From NCBI RefSeq assembly GCF_000771745.2, contig NZ_JPSL02000040.1:186001-250000 (forward strand): a DNA stretch of 64,000 nt, in the 5' to 3' direction. Below, one piece after another: positions 39,580 through 48,176 of this stretch. A program made the position numbers and the translations under genes. The notes below the pieces were generated by a model, which saw only the letters and a program-made list of their open reading frames with translations, had not been told where the DNA came from and made no database searches. How positions within the stretch are numbered: the stretch's first letter is position 1; the number at the start of each line of letters is the position of its first letter. Source of the stretch: Thermus filiformis. GTDB lineage: Bacteria > Deinococcota > Deinococci > Deinococcales > Thermaceae.

Positions 39580-41232
39580 GTGGTCGCCGGGCTTGCCGTC
39601 CTTTCCTACCTGCTCGGGGCTTTGCCCCTTGGCTACTGGCTCTTCCGGGCCCGGGGCCTGGACCCGCGGGCGGCCTCGGTCTATACCTTGGGCCTCGAGG
39701 CCGCCTGGAAGAAGGCGGGGCCCTGGCTTCTTTTGGCCTTCCTCCTGGACTTCCTGAAGGGCTTCCTGCCCGTCTACCTGGGCCGGGGCCTGGGGCCCGA
39801 GGCCCTCTGGTTTGGCCTCCTCGCCTACCTGGGCCACCTCTACCCCCTGCCCTTCTTCCGCGAGCCCTGGCCCCTAAGGGGGAAGGGCTTCGCCCTGATT
39901 TTGGGGGCGCTTTTCGCCCTGCCCATTCCCTACGTCCACGGGGCCCTGCCTTTGGTGGCCTCCCTGGCCGCTTTTGCCCTCACGGGCTACTACGCCCTGG
40001 CCGCCTTGGCCCTGCCCCTGAGCCTGGCCCTCCTCCTAAGCCTCGGCCCTTACCCGCCGGGGGCGGCCTGGGCGGGGTGGGGGCTCTTCCTCCTCGCCCT
40101 GTGGCGGTTCAAGGAGAACCTGGGGCGGCTCCTCGAGGGCACCGAGCCCCGGCTCGGAACCCCCCTCCCCCTCCCCTCGGAGCGGCAGGTGGTCTGCGCC
40201 TTCCTCATCCACCCCCTTACCCTGGAGGACTTCTGGCAGAGCCCCCGCTTCCGCTGGCTCAAGCCCCTGGTGGACCGGGGTCTTCTGAAGCCCGCCTGGA
40301 TAGAGCGGCTGGCGGAACTCTTCCGCCCCATGAAGGTGGGGGAGGTGCGCGGGGTGCGGACGGCGGACGGCCGGGAGGTCCTCTGCCACCTCCTCTCCGC
40401 CCCCCTCCTTCCGCACCAGATCGTGGGCAAGCCCGATCTGGCCCTCAGGCGGGCCATCCAGGGGGCGAGGCTCGCCCGGGAGCTCGGGGCCACGGTGGTG
40501 GGCCTCGGGGCCTTCTGGAGCGTGGTGGGGGAGAAGGGGAAAAGGGTGCAGGAGGCGGTGCCGGACATAGAGGTCACCAACGGCGGGGCCTACACCGCGG
40601 GCACGGTGCGGGCGGCCATCCCCGCCATCCTGGACCGCTTTGCCCGGGAGGGGAAGGACCTTAAGGAGGCCACGGCGGCGGTGGTGGGGGCGAACGGGGT
40701 GGTGGCCTTCGGCATCGCCCGCCAGATCGCGCCCCTGGTGGGAAGGCTCATCCTGGTGGGGCGAAATCCAGAGCGGCTGGAGCGCGCGGCGGAGAGCCTG
40801 CGCAAGAACCTGGAGCGGAAGGGCCGGGTGCCCGAGATCCTGACCTCCACCCAGGTGGCCGCCATCCGGGAGGCGGACCTGGTCTTCACCGCCACCAGCG
40901 ATCCCAACCCCGTGATCTACCCCGAGCACGTGAAGCCCGGGGCCTGGATCTACGACGAGGGGGTTCCCCCGGACGTCCACCCCTCGGTGCGGGAGGTCCC
41001 AGGGGTGCGGGTGATCCCCGGGGGGGTGGTGCGGCTTCCCGGGGAGGCCTGGGCCACCTTGGACCTCCACTTCGGCGCCCCCGACCAGGTCCCCGCCTGC
41101 TTGGCCGAGACCATGGTCCTGGCCGCGGAGGGGGCCTTTGACCGCAAGAGCCTGGGGGGTGAGGTGAGGACGGAGAACATCCAGTTCTTCGTGGAACGGG
41201 CCGAGGCCCTGGGCTTCCGGGTCGTGGAGTAG
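39580..41232 (+). CDS. Degenerate PlsY-like membrane domain fused to acyl-ACP-reductase-like enzyme
   Basis: Protein of 550 residues in two parts. Residues 1-195 are membrane-spanning and follow PlsY (glycerol-3-phosphate acyltransferase) topology (SYLLGALPLGYWL, LLDFLKGFLPVYL, YLGHLYPLPFF), but the PlsY catalytic motif GSGNxGATN is replaced by SVYTLGLEAAW and FKGGKG by WPLRGKGF. Residues about 205-550 resemble cyanobacterial long-chain acyl-ACP reductase: FLIHPLTLEDF, VVGLGAFWSVV, TNGGAYTAG, a Rossmann loop VVGANG (368-373), and ACLAETM with C507 matching the acyl-thioester cysteine of that enzyme. Start GTG 39580 follows GGAGGAGG. A membrane-attached fatty-acyl reductase giving aldehydes is inferred; substrate (acyl-ACP, -CoA or -phosphate) is unknown. 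An intact plsY lies at 59584. Confidence 0.82.
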   Translation: MVAGLAVLSYLLGALPLGYWLFRARGLDPRAASVYTLGLEAAWKKAGPWLLLAFLLDFLKGFLPVYLGRGLGPEALWFGLLAYLGHLYPLPFFREPWPLRGKGFALILGALFALPIPYVHGALPLVASLAAFALTGYYALAALALPLSLALLLSLGPYPPGAAWAGWGLFLLALWRFKENLGRLLEGTEPRLGTPLPLPSERQVVCAFLIHPLTLEDFWQSPRFRWLKPLVDRGLLKPAWIERLAELFRPMKVGEVRGVRTADGREVLCHLLSAPLLPHQIVGKPDLALRRAIQGARLARELGATVVGLGAFWSVVGEKGKRVQEAVPDIEVTNGGAYTAGTVRAAIPAILDRFAREGKDLKEATAAVVGANGVVAFGIARQIAPLVGRLILVGRNPERLERAAESLRKNLERKGRVPEILTSTQVAAIREADLVFTATSDPNPVIYPEHVKPGAWIYDEGVPPDVHPSVREVPGVRVIPGGVVRLPGEAWATLDLHFGAPDQVPACLAETMVLAAEGAFDRKSLGGEVRTENIQFFVERAEALGFRVVE

Positions 41233-41235
41233 CCC

Positions 41236-41291
41236 CCGCTTCCCCACTTCACCGCTTCCCCGCTTCATCGCTTCCCCGCTTCATCGCTTCA
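41236..41291 (+). repeat. Octamer tandem array 1
   Basis: Seven consecutive octamers of the form YCRCTTCM (CCGCTTCC, CCACTTCA, CCGCTTCA and variants). The reverse complement unit is TGAAGYGG. It fills the gap between the reductase fusion and mqnB. Confidence 0.85.
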
Positions 41292-41299
41292 CTCTAACC

Positions 41300-41947
41300 A
41301 TGTGGCTCCTCCTTTCCCCCACCGCCCTCGAGGCCCCCTTCCTCCGGGGGGAGTCCTTCGTGTTTCTGGGGCGGAAGGGGCTTCGGGGAGAGGGGTTCGT
41401 CTACCTGGAGACGGGCATCGGCAAGGTGAACGCCGCCCTCACCCTGGCCCTTTGGGCGGGCCGCAACCCCGTGCAGAAGGCCCTCCTCTTCGGCCTCGCC
41501 GGGGCCTACCCGGGGGGGCCTGCCCTGGGCGAGGCGGTCCTGGTGGCGGAGGAGGTGGAGGGGGATCTGGGCCTGAAGGAGGGGCTTGAGCCTTTGGGCT
41601 TTCCCGCCTGGGAGCGGGAGGGGGTGCGCTACTACAACCGCTTTCCCCTGGACCCGGGCCTCACGGAGGACCTGGCCCAAGCCCTGGGGCTCAGGCGGGC
41701 GGTGGGCCTCACCCGGGACCTGGTCTCGGAAAGCCCGGAGGAGGCCCGGGCCCTGGCCGAGCGCTGGGGGGCGGAGGTGGAGAGCATGGAGGGGGCGGCC
41801 TTCGCCCGTGCCTGCCTGGCCTTGGGGGTGCGGGGGGCGGAGCTAAGGGCCATCTCCAACCCGGCCGGGGTGCGGGACAAGAGGGCCTGGCGGATTAGGG
41901 AGGCCCTTTGGGCCCTCGAGGCCGCCCTCACCCGCCTTCTGGAATAA
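41300..41947 (+). CDS. mqnB: Futalosine hydrolase
   Basis: Nucleoside phosphorylase-fold enzyme of 215 residues that removes the base from futalosine in the alternative menaquinone pathway known in Thermus. The catalytic-fold signatures are ETGIGKVNAALTLAL, FGLAGAYPGG and the substrate loop AEVESMEGAAFARACLALG; SNPAGVRDKRAW is at the C-terminus. ATG 41300 follows the octamer array with no clear ribosome site, so initiation may be leaderless. Both sides of the gene carry octamer arrays. Confidence 0.9.
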   Translation: MWLLLSPTALEAPFLRGESFVFLGRKGLRGEGFVYLETGIGKVNAALTLALWAGRNPVQKALLFGLAGAYPGGPALGEAVLVAEEVEGDLGLKEGLEPLGFPAWEREGVRYYNRFPLDPGLTEDLAQALGLRRAVGLTRDLVSESPEEARALAERWGAEVESMEGAAFARACLALGVRGAELRAISNPAGVRDKRAWRIREALWALEAALTRLLE

Positions 41948-41969
41948 GGAAGCGGGGGGCCTTGGCCCC

Positions 41970-42001
41970 CCACTTTCCCGCTTCACCACTTCACCGCTTC
42001 A
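41970..42001 (-). repeat. Octamer tandem array 2
   Basis: Four octamers (CCACTTTC, CCGCTTCA, CCACTTCA, CCGCTTCA on the plus strand). Read on the minus strand the first TGA of the array is the stop codon of sodA. Confidence 0.8.
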
Positions 42002-42610
42002 CCCCTTGTACAACTCCTCCGCCACGTCCCAGTTCAGGACGTTCCAGACCGCCTGGAGGTAATCGGCCCGGCGGTTCTGGTACTTGAGGTAATAGGCGTG
42101 CTCCCAGACGTCAATGCCCACGATGGGGGAGAAGCCCTCCATCACCGGGTTGTCCTGGTTGGGGGTGGAGAGGACGTGGAGCTTGCCGAAGGGGTCCTTG
42201 ACCAGCCAGGCCCAGCCGGAGCCGAACCGGCCCATGGCCGCCTGGGTGAGCTTCTCCTTGAGGGCGGCGAAGCCCCCGAACTGCTCGTCCACGGCCTTCT
42301 TCAGCTCCCCCACCGGCTCCTTGGCCCCCCCGGGGGTGAGGAGCCGCCAGAAGAGGGAGTGGTTGAGGTGGCCACCCCCGTTGTTGCGCACCGCGGTCTG
42401 GATGTCTTGGGGCAGGGCGGCCAGGTGCCGGAGGAGCACCTCCACCTCCACCCCGTGCAGGTAGGGGTACTTCTCCAGGGCGGCGTTTAGGTTGTTCACG
42501 TAGGCCCCGTGGTGCTTTTGGTGGTGGATCTCCATGGTCTGGGCGTCAATGTGGGGCTCGAGGGCCGTGTACGGGTAGCCTAGCTCGGGCAGCTTAAACG
42601 GGTACGGCAT
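41999..42610 (-). CDS. sodA: Manganese superoxide dismutase
   Basis: Enzyme of 203 residues that converts superoxide to peroxide and oxygen. [20 protein letters not shown] start, metal ligands in [20 protein letters not shown], and [18 protein letters not shown]; glycine and glutamine patterns ([13 protein letters not shown]) point to manganese. A TAGACT box (plus-strand 42629-42634) and GGAGGTG precede ATG 42610. Very close to the known Thermus enzyme in length. The stop codon is formed by the octamer array. Confidence 0.97.
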   Translation of the reverse strand: MPYPFKLPELGYPYTALEPHIDAQTMEIHHQKHHGAYVNNLNAALEKYPYLHGVEVEVLLRHLAALPQDIQTAVRNNGGGHLNHSLFWRLLTPGGAKEPVGELKKAVDEQFGGFAALKEKLTQAAMGRFGSGWAWLVKDPFGKLHVLSTPNQDNPVMEGFSPIVGIDVWEHAYYLKYQNRRADYLQAVWNVLNWDVAEELYKG

Positions 42611-42665
42611 ACTTCACCTCCGCCTTCCAGTCTATCCCCCAAGGTGGCGCCCGGTGTGAGCCAGT

Positions 42666-44060
42666 TCACGCGTGCGGCTTGGCCAGCCGCATGGGCACCA
42701 CGATCCGGTCAAACTCCTCCTCGGTGAGGTAGCCGAGCTCGAGGGCCGCCTGCTTCAGGGTCTTCTTCTCCTTGATGGCCTTTTTGACGATCTCCGCCGC
42801 CTTGTCGTAGCCGATGGCCTTGTTGAGGGCGGTGGCCAGCATGGGGTTCTTCTCCAGGTGCTCCTGGATGCGCTCGAGGTTGGGCTCTATCCCCACCGCC
42901 AGGTGCTCGTTGAAGGAGTTCACCGCGTCCGCCAGGAGGTCTATGGCCTCGAGGGCCGCGTGGGCCATCACCGGCTTGTAGACGTTGAGCTGGAAGTTGC
43001 CCTGGCTGTCCGCGAAGCTCACCGCCAGGTCGTTCCCGTAGACCCGGACCGCCACCATGGTCAGGGCCTCCACCTGGGTGGGGTTGACCTTCCCGGGCAT
43101 GATGGAGCTTCCGGGCTCGTTGGCGGGGATGAAGATCTCCCCGATCCCCGCGTAGGGCCCCGAAGCCAGCCAGCGCACGTCGTTCCCGATCTTCATGAGG
43201 GCGGCGGCCAGGGTCCGGACCGCCCCCATGACGTTGGTGAGCTCGTCGTGGGCGGCCAGTGCGGCGAAGCGGTTCTCCGCCACCCGGAAGGGGAGGCCGG
43301 TCTCCTCCGCCAGGTACCGGGCCACCAGCTCCCCGAAGCGGGGGTGGGCGTTGAGGCCGGTGCCCACCGCCGTCCCCCCGATGGCCAGCCGGTACAGGCC
43401 CTTCTCCATCTCCCGCAGGGCAGAGAGGGCGTACTCCAGCTGGGCGGCCCAGCTCCCGATCTCCTGGCCTAGGGTGATGGGGACCGCGTCCATCAGGTGG
43501 GTCCGGCCCACCTTGACGATGGAGTCAAAGGCCCGGGCCTTCTCCTGGAAGGTGGCGATCAGCCCCTCCACCGCCGGGTAGAGCACCCGGTTGAGCTCCA
43601 GGGCCACGGCCACGTACATGGCGGTGGGGAAGGTGTCGTTGGAGCTCTGGCCCCGGTTCACGTGGTCGTTGGGGTGGACGTGCTTGCTCCCCAGGGGCTT
43701 CCCCAGAAGCTCCGAGGCCCGGTTGGCGATGACCTCGTTCACGTTCATGTTGGTCTGGGTGCCCGAGCCCGTCTGGAAGACCACCAGGGGGAAGTGGTCG
43801 TCCAGCTTCCCCTGGACCACCTCCTCGGCGGCCTGGATGATGGCCCGGGCGATCTCCTCGGGGAGTTCCCCCAGCTCCAGGTTGGCCCGGGCGGCGGCCT
43901 TCTTGAGCATTCCGTAGGCCCGGATGATCTGGATGGGCATTCGGAAGCGCTCCCCACCAATCTTGAAGTTCTCCAAGGAGCGCTGGGTCTGGGCCCCCCA
44001 GTACTTGTCCGCCGGAACCTTGACCTCGCCCATCGTGTCCCGCTCAATCCGGTACTCCAT
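42666..44060 (-). CDS. fumC: Fumarate hydratase, class II
   Basis: Citric acid cycle enzyme of 464 residues, iron-independent, interconverting fumarate and malate. Signature [13 protein letters not shown] and [13 protein letters not shown] are present, along with [17 protein letters not shown] 44060 follows GGAGGTGCGCC. The open frame upstream is antisense to terC and is discarded. Its promoter lies in the 32 bases after the terC stop, or it is transcribed with terC. Confidence 0.96.
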   Translation of the reverse strand: MEYRIERDTMGEVKVPADKYWGAQTQRSLENFKIGGERFRMPIQIIRAYGMLKKAAARANLELGELPEEIARAIIQAAEEVVQGKLDDHFPLVVFQTGSGTQTNMNVNEVIANRASELLGKPLGSKHVHPNDHVNRGQSSNDTFPTAMYVAVALELNRVLYPAVEGLIATFQEKARAFDSIVKVGRTHLMDAVPITLGQEIGSWAAQLEYALSALREMEKGLYRLAIGGTAVGTGLNAHPRFGELVARYLAEETGLPFRVAENRFAALAAHDELTNVMGAVRTLAAALMKIGNDVRWLASGPYAGIGEIFIPANEPGSSIMPGKVNPTQVEALTMVAVRVYGNDLAVSFADSQGNFQLNVYKPVMAHAALEAIDLLADAVNSFNEHLAVGIEPNLERIQEHLEKNPMLATALNKAIGYDKAAEIVKKAIKEKKTLKQAALELGYLTEEEFDRIVVPMRLAKPHA

Positions 44061-44092
44061 GGCGCACCTCCGGCCCGATTTTACCCCGCGGC

Positions 44093-44833
44093 CTACTCCT
44101 CTTCGTAGGGCTCTTTGAGCTTCACCGGGCTTCCCCGAAGCCCCGCCCTCAGGTTCAGCCACTCCACGAAGACGGCGAAGCCCATGGCGAAGTAGACGTA
44201 GCCCTTGGGGATGTGCACCCCCGTCCCCTCGGCCACCAGGGTGAAGCCGATGAGGAGGAGGAAGCTCAGGGCCAGCATCTTCACCGTGGGGTGGCGGTTG
44301 ACGAAGGCGTAGATCCCCTTGGAGGCGAAGATCATGATGCCCACCGAGAGGAGGATGGCCGCCACCATCACCGGCACGAAGCGGGTGAGGCCCACGGCGG
44401 TGATCACCGAGTCTATGGAGAAGACGATGTCCAAAAGGAGGACCTGGCCGATGACCGAGGCGAAGCTCGGGGCCACCCGCTTGACCGCGTGCCCGGACTC
44501 CCCCTCGAGCCGCTCGTGGATCTCCTTGACCGACTTGTAGATCAGGAAGAGCCCCCCGGCGATGAGGACCAGGTCCTTCCCCGTCACCTCGTGGCCCAAC
44601 AGGGCGAAGAGGGGCTTCTTCAGGGCCATGATCCAGGCCAAGGAGAGGAGGAAGAGGATGCGGGTCAAGGCGGCCAGGGAAAGCCCGATGACCCGGGCCC
44701 GGTCCTGCTCCTCCTTGGGGAGCTTGGAGGCCAGGATGCTGATGAAGATCACGTTGTCCACGCCCAGGATGACCTCGAGGAAGGTCAGGGTGAGAAGGGC
44801 CGTCCACACCTCGGGGTTGGTCAACCAGTCCAC
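44093..44833 (-). CDS. terC: TerC/Alx-family membrane protein
   Basis: Membrane protein of 246 residues with seven helices. [20 protein letters not shown] and [20 protein letters not shown] are the two repeated acidic motifs of the TerC family, thought to export Mn2+ or other metals. GTG 44833 is chosen: TACACT ends seven bases upstream, so the message is leaderless; the frame upstream is antisense to the ypdA-like gene. No yybP-ykoY type leader is possible here because there is no leader. fumC follows 32 bases downstream. Confidence 0.9.
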   Translation of the reverse strand: MDWLTNPEVWTALLTLTFLEVILGVDNVIFISILASKLPKEEQDRARVIGLSLAALTRILFLLSLAWIMALKKPLFALLGHEVTGKDLVLIAGGLFLIYKSVKEIHERLEGESGHAVKRVAPSFASVIGQVLLLDIVFSIDSVITAVGLTRFVPVMVAAILLSVGIMIFASKGIYAFVNRHPTVKMLALSFLLLIGFTLVAEGTGVHIPKGYVYFAMGFAVFVEWLNLRAGLRGSPVKLKEPYEEE

Positions 44834-44840
44834 GGCCAAG

Positions 44841-44850
44841 AGTGTACCGT
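44841..44850. promoter_or_regulatory. Overlapping divergent -10 boxes (terC / ypdA)
   Basis: Minus-strand TACACT (44846-44841) is seven bases from terC GTG 44833; plus-strand TACCGT (44845-44850) is seven bases from ATG 44858. The boxes overlap by two bases. Confidence 0.6.
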
Positions 44851-44857
44851 AAAGAGT

Positions 44858-45820
44858 ATGGGGCTGGACGTCCTGGTGGTGGGTGCGGGCCCGGTGGGGC
44901 TCGCGGCGGGCATAGAGGCCAAGCGGCGGGGGCTTTCCGTCCTCCTTTTGGACAAGGGGAGCGTGGCCCACACGGTCTACCGCTTCCCCCGCGAGATCGC
45001 CTTCTTCTCCGAGAGCAAAAACCTGGAGATCGGGGGCCACCCCCTGGTCGCCCTGGGGCCCAAGCCCACCCGGCAGGAGGCCCTGACCTACTACCGCAAG
45101 GTGGCGGAAGCGGAAGAGCTTCCCATAGAGACCTACACCGAGGTCCTGGCCATAGAGGGGGAGGAGGGGGACTTCCGGGTCCTGGCCCGGAGGAGGGGCC
45201 AGGAGCGGGTCTACCGGGCCCGGTTCGTGGTGGTGGCCACCGGCTACTACGACACCCCGAACCGCCTGGGCGTACCGGGGGAGGACCTGCCCCACGTCCT
45301 CTACCGCTGGGAGGAGGCCCACCCCTTCTACGGCCAGAAGGTGGTGGTGGTGGGAGGGTCCAACTCCGCGGTGGAGGCCGCCCTCTACCTCTACCGGGCG
45401 GGGGCCCGGGTGACCCTGGTCCACCGGGGGAAGTGGGTGCGGCCCAGCGTCAAGTACTGGCTCCTCCCCGACTTTGAGAACCGGGTCAAGGAAGGGGGGA
45501 TCGGGGTGCGGATGGAGGCCCGCGTCCTGGCCATCACCCCCGAGGCGGTCCTTTTGGAGAGCCAGGGGGTGGAGGAGCGGCTTCCCGCCGACTTCGTCCT
45601 GCTCCAGATCGGCTACCGGGCCACGGACGGCCTCCTCCGGGGGGCGGAGGTGGCCTACGAGGGGGAGAGGCCCCTCCTCTCCCCCCACTACGAGACCTCC
45701 CGCCCGGGCCTCTTCGCCATCGGCTCCTGCGCCTTCGGCCCGGACACCCGCTCCGTCTTCATAGAAAACGGCCGCCTGCACGCCCAGCTCGCCCTCTTGG
45801 CCATTCGCGAAAGGGCTTGA
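44858..45820 (+). CDS. ypdA: YpdA-like FAD/NAD(P) disulfide reductase (bacillithiol)
   Basis: Flavoprotein of 320 residues, with FAD-binding [19 protein letters not shown] at the start, NAD(P)-binding [20 protein letters not shown] in the middle and a C-terminal FAD segment ([18 protein letters not shown]). No CxxC is present, which fits YpdA/Bdr rather than thioredoxin reductase. In Firmicutes YpdA reduces bacillithiol disulfide, and bshB1 of the same pathway is at 60179. The start ATG 44858 is leaderless. The operon promoter of ilvB overlaps its stop codon. Confidence 0.85.
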   Translation: MGLDVLVVGAGPVGLAAGIEAKRRGLSVLLLDKGSVAHTVYRFPREIAFFSESKNLEIGGHPLVALGPKPTRQEALTYYRKVAEAEELPIETYTEVLAIEGEEGDFRVLARRRGQERVYRARFVVVATGYYDTPNRLGVPGEDLPHVLYRWEEAHPFYGQKVVVVGGSNSAVEAALYLYRAGARVTLVHRGKWVRPSVKYWLLPDFENRVKEGGIGVRMEARVLAITPEAVLLESQGVEERLPADFVLLQIGYRATDGLLRGAEVAYEGERPLLSPHYETSRPGLFAIGSCAFGPDTRSVFIENGRLHAQLALLAIRERA

Positions 45821-45845
45821 CAGCGGGGGGATTCCCCTCTATCCT
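45817..45845 (+). promoter_or_regulatory. Promoter of the ilv-leu-cim operon
   Basis: TTGACA (45817-45822), 17 bases, TATCCT (45840-45845). The -35 box overlaps the stop codon of the ypdA-like gene. The start is predicted near 45852, four bases before the leader ORF. Confidence 0.85.
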
Positions 45846-45855
45846 TAGGGGCAAG

Positions 45856-45915
45856 ATGCGTGGAGCGGTCCTCTCCCTCGGCCTAGTCCTAATCGTACGG
45901 ACGGGCGGGGGGTGA
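45856..45915 (+). CDS. Branched-chain leader peptide (attenuator)
   Basis: A 19-codon ORF, MRGAVLSLGLVLIVRTGGG, begins about four bases after the predicted transcription start. Codons 5 to 14 are Val-Leu-Ser-Leu-Gly-Leu-Val-Leu-Ile-Val, i.e. eight of ten are branched-chain residues, the products of the operon. The stop is 24 bases before the terminator stem. A ribosome stalled here would leave GGGGGG (45907-45912) free to pair with the left arm of the terminator (45940-45945). Confidence 0.85.
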   Translation: MRGAVLSLGLVLIVRTGGG

Positions 45916-45939
45916 GGTGTAGCGCGTTTCGCATCTGAG

Positions 45940-45968
45940 CCCCCCGGAGACCCCGGGGGGTTTTCCTT
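45940..45968 (+). terminator. Attenuator terminator before ilvB
   Basis: CCCCCCGG (45940-45947), loop AGACC, CCGGGGGG (45953-45960), then TTTTCCTT. The ilvB start lies directly after it, so it must be read through for the operon to be expressed. Confidence 0.85.
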
Positions 45969-45981
45969 AATGGAGGCGGGC

Positions 45982-47664
45982 ATGAAGGGAGCAGAGGCGC
46001 TTTTGAAGGCGATGGAGCAGGAGGGGGTGGAGGTCATCTTCGGCCACCCGGGCGGGGCCATCATGCCCACCTACGACGCCCTCTACGACAGCCCCATCCG
46101 CCACATCCTGGTGCGGCACGAGCAAGGAGGGGTTCACGCGGCCACCGCCTACGCCCGGGCGAGCGGCAAGGTGGGGGTGGTCATGGCCACCTCGGGCCCC
46201 GGGGCGCTCAACCTGGTCACGGGCCTGGCGGACGCCTACATGGACTCCACCCCGGTGGTGGCCATCACCGGGAACGTGCCCCGTAGCCTCATCGGCACGG
46301 ACGCCTTCCAGGAGGCGGACGTGACCGGGGTGACCATGCCCATCACCAAGCACAACTACCTGGTCCAGGACGTGAACGACCTGCCCCGGGTCATCAAGGA
46401 GGCCTTCTACATCGCCCGCTCCGGCCGTCCGGGGCCGGTCCTGGTGGACGTGCCCAAGGACGTCCAGCTGGCCGAGTTCACCGGGAGCTTTGACGTGAAG
46501 CTGGACCTCCCGGGCTACAAGCCCACCCTGAGGGGGCACCCCCGGCAGATTGAGCGGGCCCTCGAGGCCCTGGAGAAGGCGGAGCGGCCCGTCCTTATGG
46601 TGGGGGGCGGGGCCCAGGACGCCCACGCGGAAATCCTGGCCTTCGCGGAGAAGACGGGGATTCCCGTGATCACCACCCTGATGGGCCTGGGGGCCTTTCC
46701 CGGCACCCACCCCCTGTGGCTCGGCATGCCGGGGATGCACGGCACCGTGGCTGCCAACCGGGCCATCTACCACGCGGACGTGATCCTGGCCGTGGGCCTC
46801 CGGTTTGACGACCGGGTCACGGGGAAGGTCTCCCGCTTCGCCCCCCACGCCCACACCATCATTCACGTGGACGTGGACCCCGCCGAGATCGGCAAGATCG
46901 TCCGCACCCAGGTCCCCATCGTGGGGGATGCCCGGCTGGTGATGCGGGAGCTTCTGCGGGGGGCCAAGCCCCTGAGGCTCGCCACCTGGTGGCGGGAGCT
47001 GGAGGAGTGGCGCACCCGCCACCCCCTCACCTACCGGCCCCGGCCCCACCTCCAAAGCCAAGAGGTCATCCGGGCCTTCTACGAGGCCACGGGGGGGAAC
47101 GCCATCGTCACCACCGGGGTGGGGCAGCACCAGATGTTCGCCGCCCAGTTCTTCCGGGTCTCCCGGCCCCGGAGCTTCCTCACCTCGGGCGGCCTGGGCA
47201 CCATGGGGGTGGGGCTTCCCTTCGCCATCGGGGCCCAGGTGGCGAGGCCGGGGGAGCTGGTCATAGACTTTGACGGGGACGGCTCCTTCCAGATGACCCT
47301 GCAGGAGCTGGCCACGGTGGTCAAGTACAAGCTTCCCGTGAAGGTGGTGGTCCTGAACAACGGCTTTTTGGGCATGGTCCGGCAGTGGCAGGACCTCTTC
47401 CACGCCAAGCGCTACAGCGAGGTCTACCTGGCCGACTCCAACCCCGACTTCGCCCGGCTGGCCGAGGCCTACGGCATCCGGGGGGTCCGGGTGGAGCGGA
47501 AGGAGGACCTCAAGAAGGGGGTGGACGCGGTCCTGGAGACGGACGGGCCCGTGGTGGCCGAGTTCAAGGTCTACCAGGAGGAGGGGGTCTTCCCCATGAT
47601 TCCTTCCGGCGCCTCGGTGGAGGAGATGATCACCGAGGACCCCAGGCAGGAGGTGGGCGCATGA
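45982..47664 (+). CDS. ilvB: Acetolactate synthase large subunit
   Basis: Thiamine diphosphate enzyme of 560 residues, first step in valine, leucine and isoleucine synthesis. VIFGHPGGAIMPTYDALYD holds the catalytic glutamate region (HEQGGVHAATAYARA), and IDFDGDGSFQMTLQELATV plus LNNGFLGMVRQWQ is the ThDP/Mg motif. ATG 45970 is also possible but sits in the terminator tail; ATG 45982 has GGAGG six bases upstream and matches the family start (MKGAEALL). It is followed by ilvN with an ATGA overlap. Confidence 0.95.
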   Translation: MKGAEALLKAMEQEGVEVIFGHPGGAIMPTYDALYDSPIRHILVRHEQGGVHAATAYARASGKVGVVMATSGPGALNLVTGLADAYMDSTPVVAITGNVPRSLIGTDAFQEADVTGVTMPITKHNYLVQDVNDLPRVIKEAFYIARSGRPGPVLVDVPKDVQLAEFTGSFDVKLDLPGYKPTLRGHPRQIERALEALEKAERPVLMVGGGAQDAHAEILAFAEKTGIPVITTLMGLGAFPGTHPLWLGMPGMHGTVAANRAIYHADVILAVGLRFDDRVTGKVSRFAPHAHTIIHVDVDPAEIGKIVRTQVPIVGDARLVMRELLRGAKPLRLATWWRELEEWRTRHPLTYRPRPHLQSQEVIRAFYEATGGNAIVTTGVGQHQMFAAQFFRVSRPRSFLTSGGLGTMGVGLPFAIGAQVARPGELVIDFDGDGSFQMTLQELATVVKYKLPVKVVVLNNGFLGMVRQWQDLFHAKRYSEVYLADSNPDFARLAEAYGIRGVRVERKEDLKKGVDAVLETDGPVVAEFKVYQEEGVFPMIPSGASVEEMITEDPRQEVGA

Positions 47665-48176
47665 GACACGTCATCTCGGTCCTGGTCCAGGACCATCCCC
47701 GGGTCCTGAACCGCATCACCAGCCTCTTCGCCCGGCGGGGCTTCAACCTGGAGAGCCTGGCCGTGGGCACCACCCACGTGCCCGGGCTTTCCCGCATCAG
47801 CCTGGTGGTCTCGGGGGACGACCGCACCCTCGAGCAGGTGGAGAAGCAGCTCAACCGGCTGATCGAGGTCCTCAAGGTCACCGACCACTCCGAGCCCCAC
47901 GTGGAGCGGGAGCTGGCTCTCGTCAAGGTCCACGTGGGGGGCCTCGAGGAGCGCCTCGCCATCAAGGACATCCAGGAGGCCTTCCGGGCCCGGGTGGTGG
48001 ACGTGGCCAAGGAGAGCCTGATCCTGGAGCTCACCGGGGATTCCAACAAGATAAACTCTTTCGTTGAGGCCCTCAGGCCCTTCGGCCTCCTCGAGGTCAT
48101 GCGCACCGGCGCGGTGGCCATGAGCCGGGGGGAGCGGGTCCTCAAGGTGCGGGAAAAGCGGGAGGAAGCGGTATGA
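47661..48176 (+). CDS. ilvN: Acetolactate synthase regulatory subunit
   Basis: Protein of 171 residues with an N-terminal ACT domain ([20 protein letters not shown], then [14 protein letters not shown]) that binds valine for feedback control, and a C-terminal domain (FEVMRTG-like [15 protein letters not shown]). It overlaps ilvB and ilvC by four bases each (ATGA). Confidence 0.96.
   Translation: MRHVISVLVQDHPRVLNRITSLFARRGFNLESLAVGTTHVPGLSRISLVVSGDDRTLEQVEKQLNRLIEVLKVTDHSEPHVERELALVKVHVGGLEERLAIKDIQEAFRARVVDVAKESLILELTGDSNKINSFVEALRPFGLLEVMRTGAVAMSRGERVLKVREKREEAV

Noticed and set aside
39261-40664. 467-codon frame within the PlsY-like/reductase gene
   Set aside because: Gly/Pro/Arg-rich shadow frame caused by G+C at third positions; no domain, no ribosome site, overlaps a well-supported gene.
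39580-41232. Second functional glycerol-3-phosphate acyltransferase
   Set aside because: The catalytic PlsY motifs are lost; the intact enzyme is at 59584.
44858-45820. Thioredoxin reductase
   Set aside because: The fold is similar but no CxxC redox motif is present, which fits the YpdA type instead.
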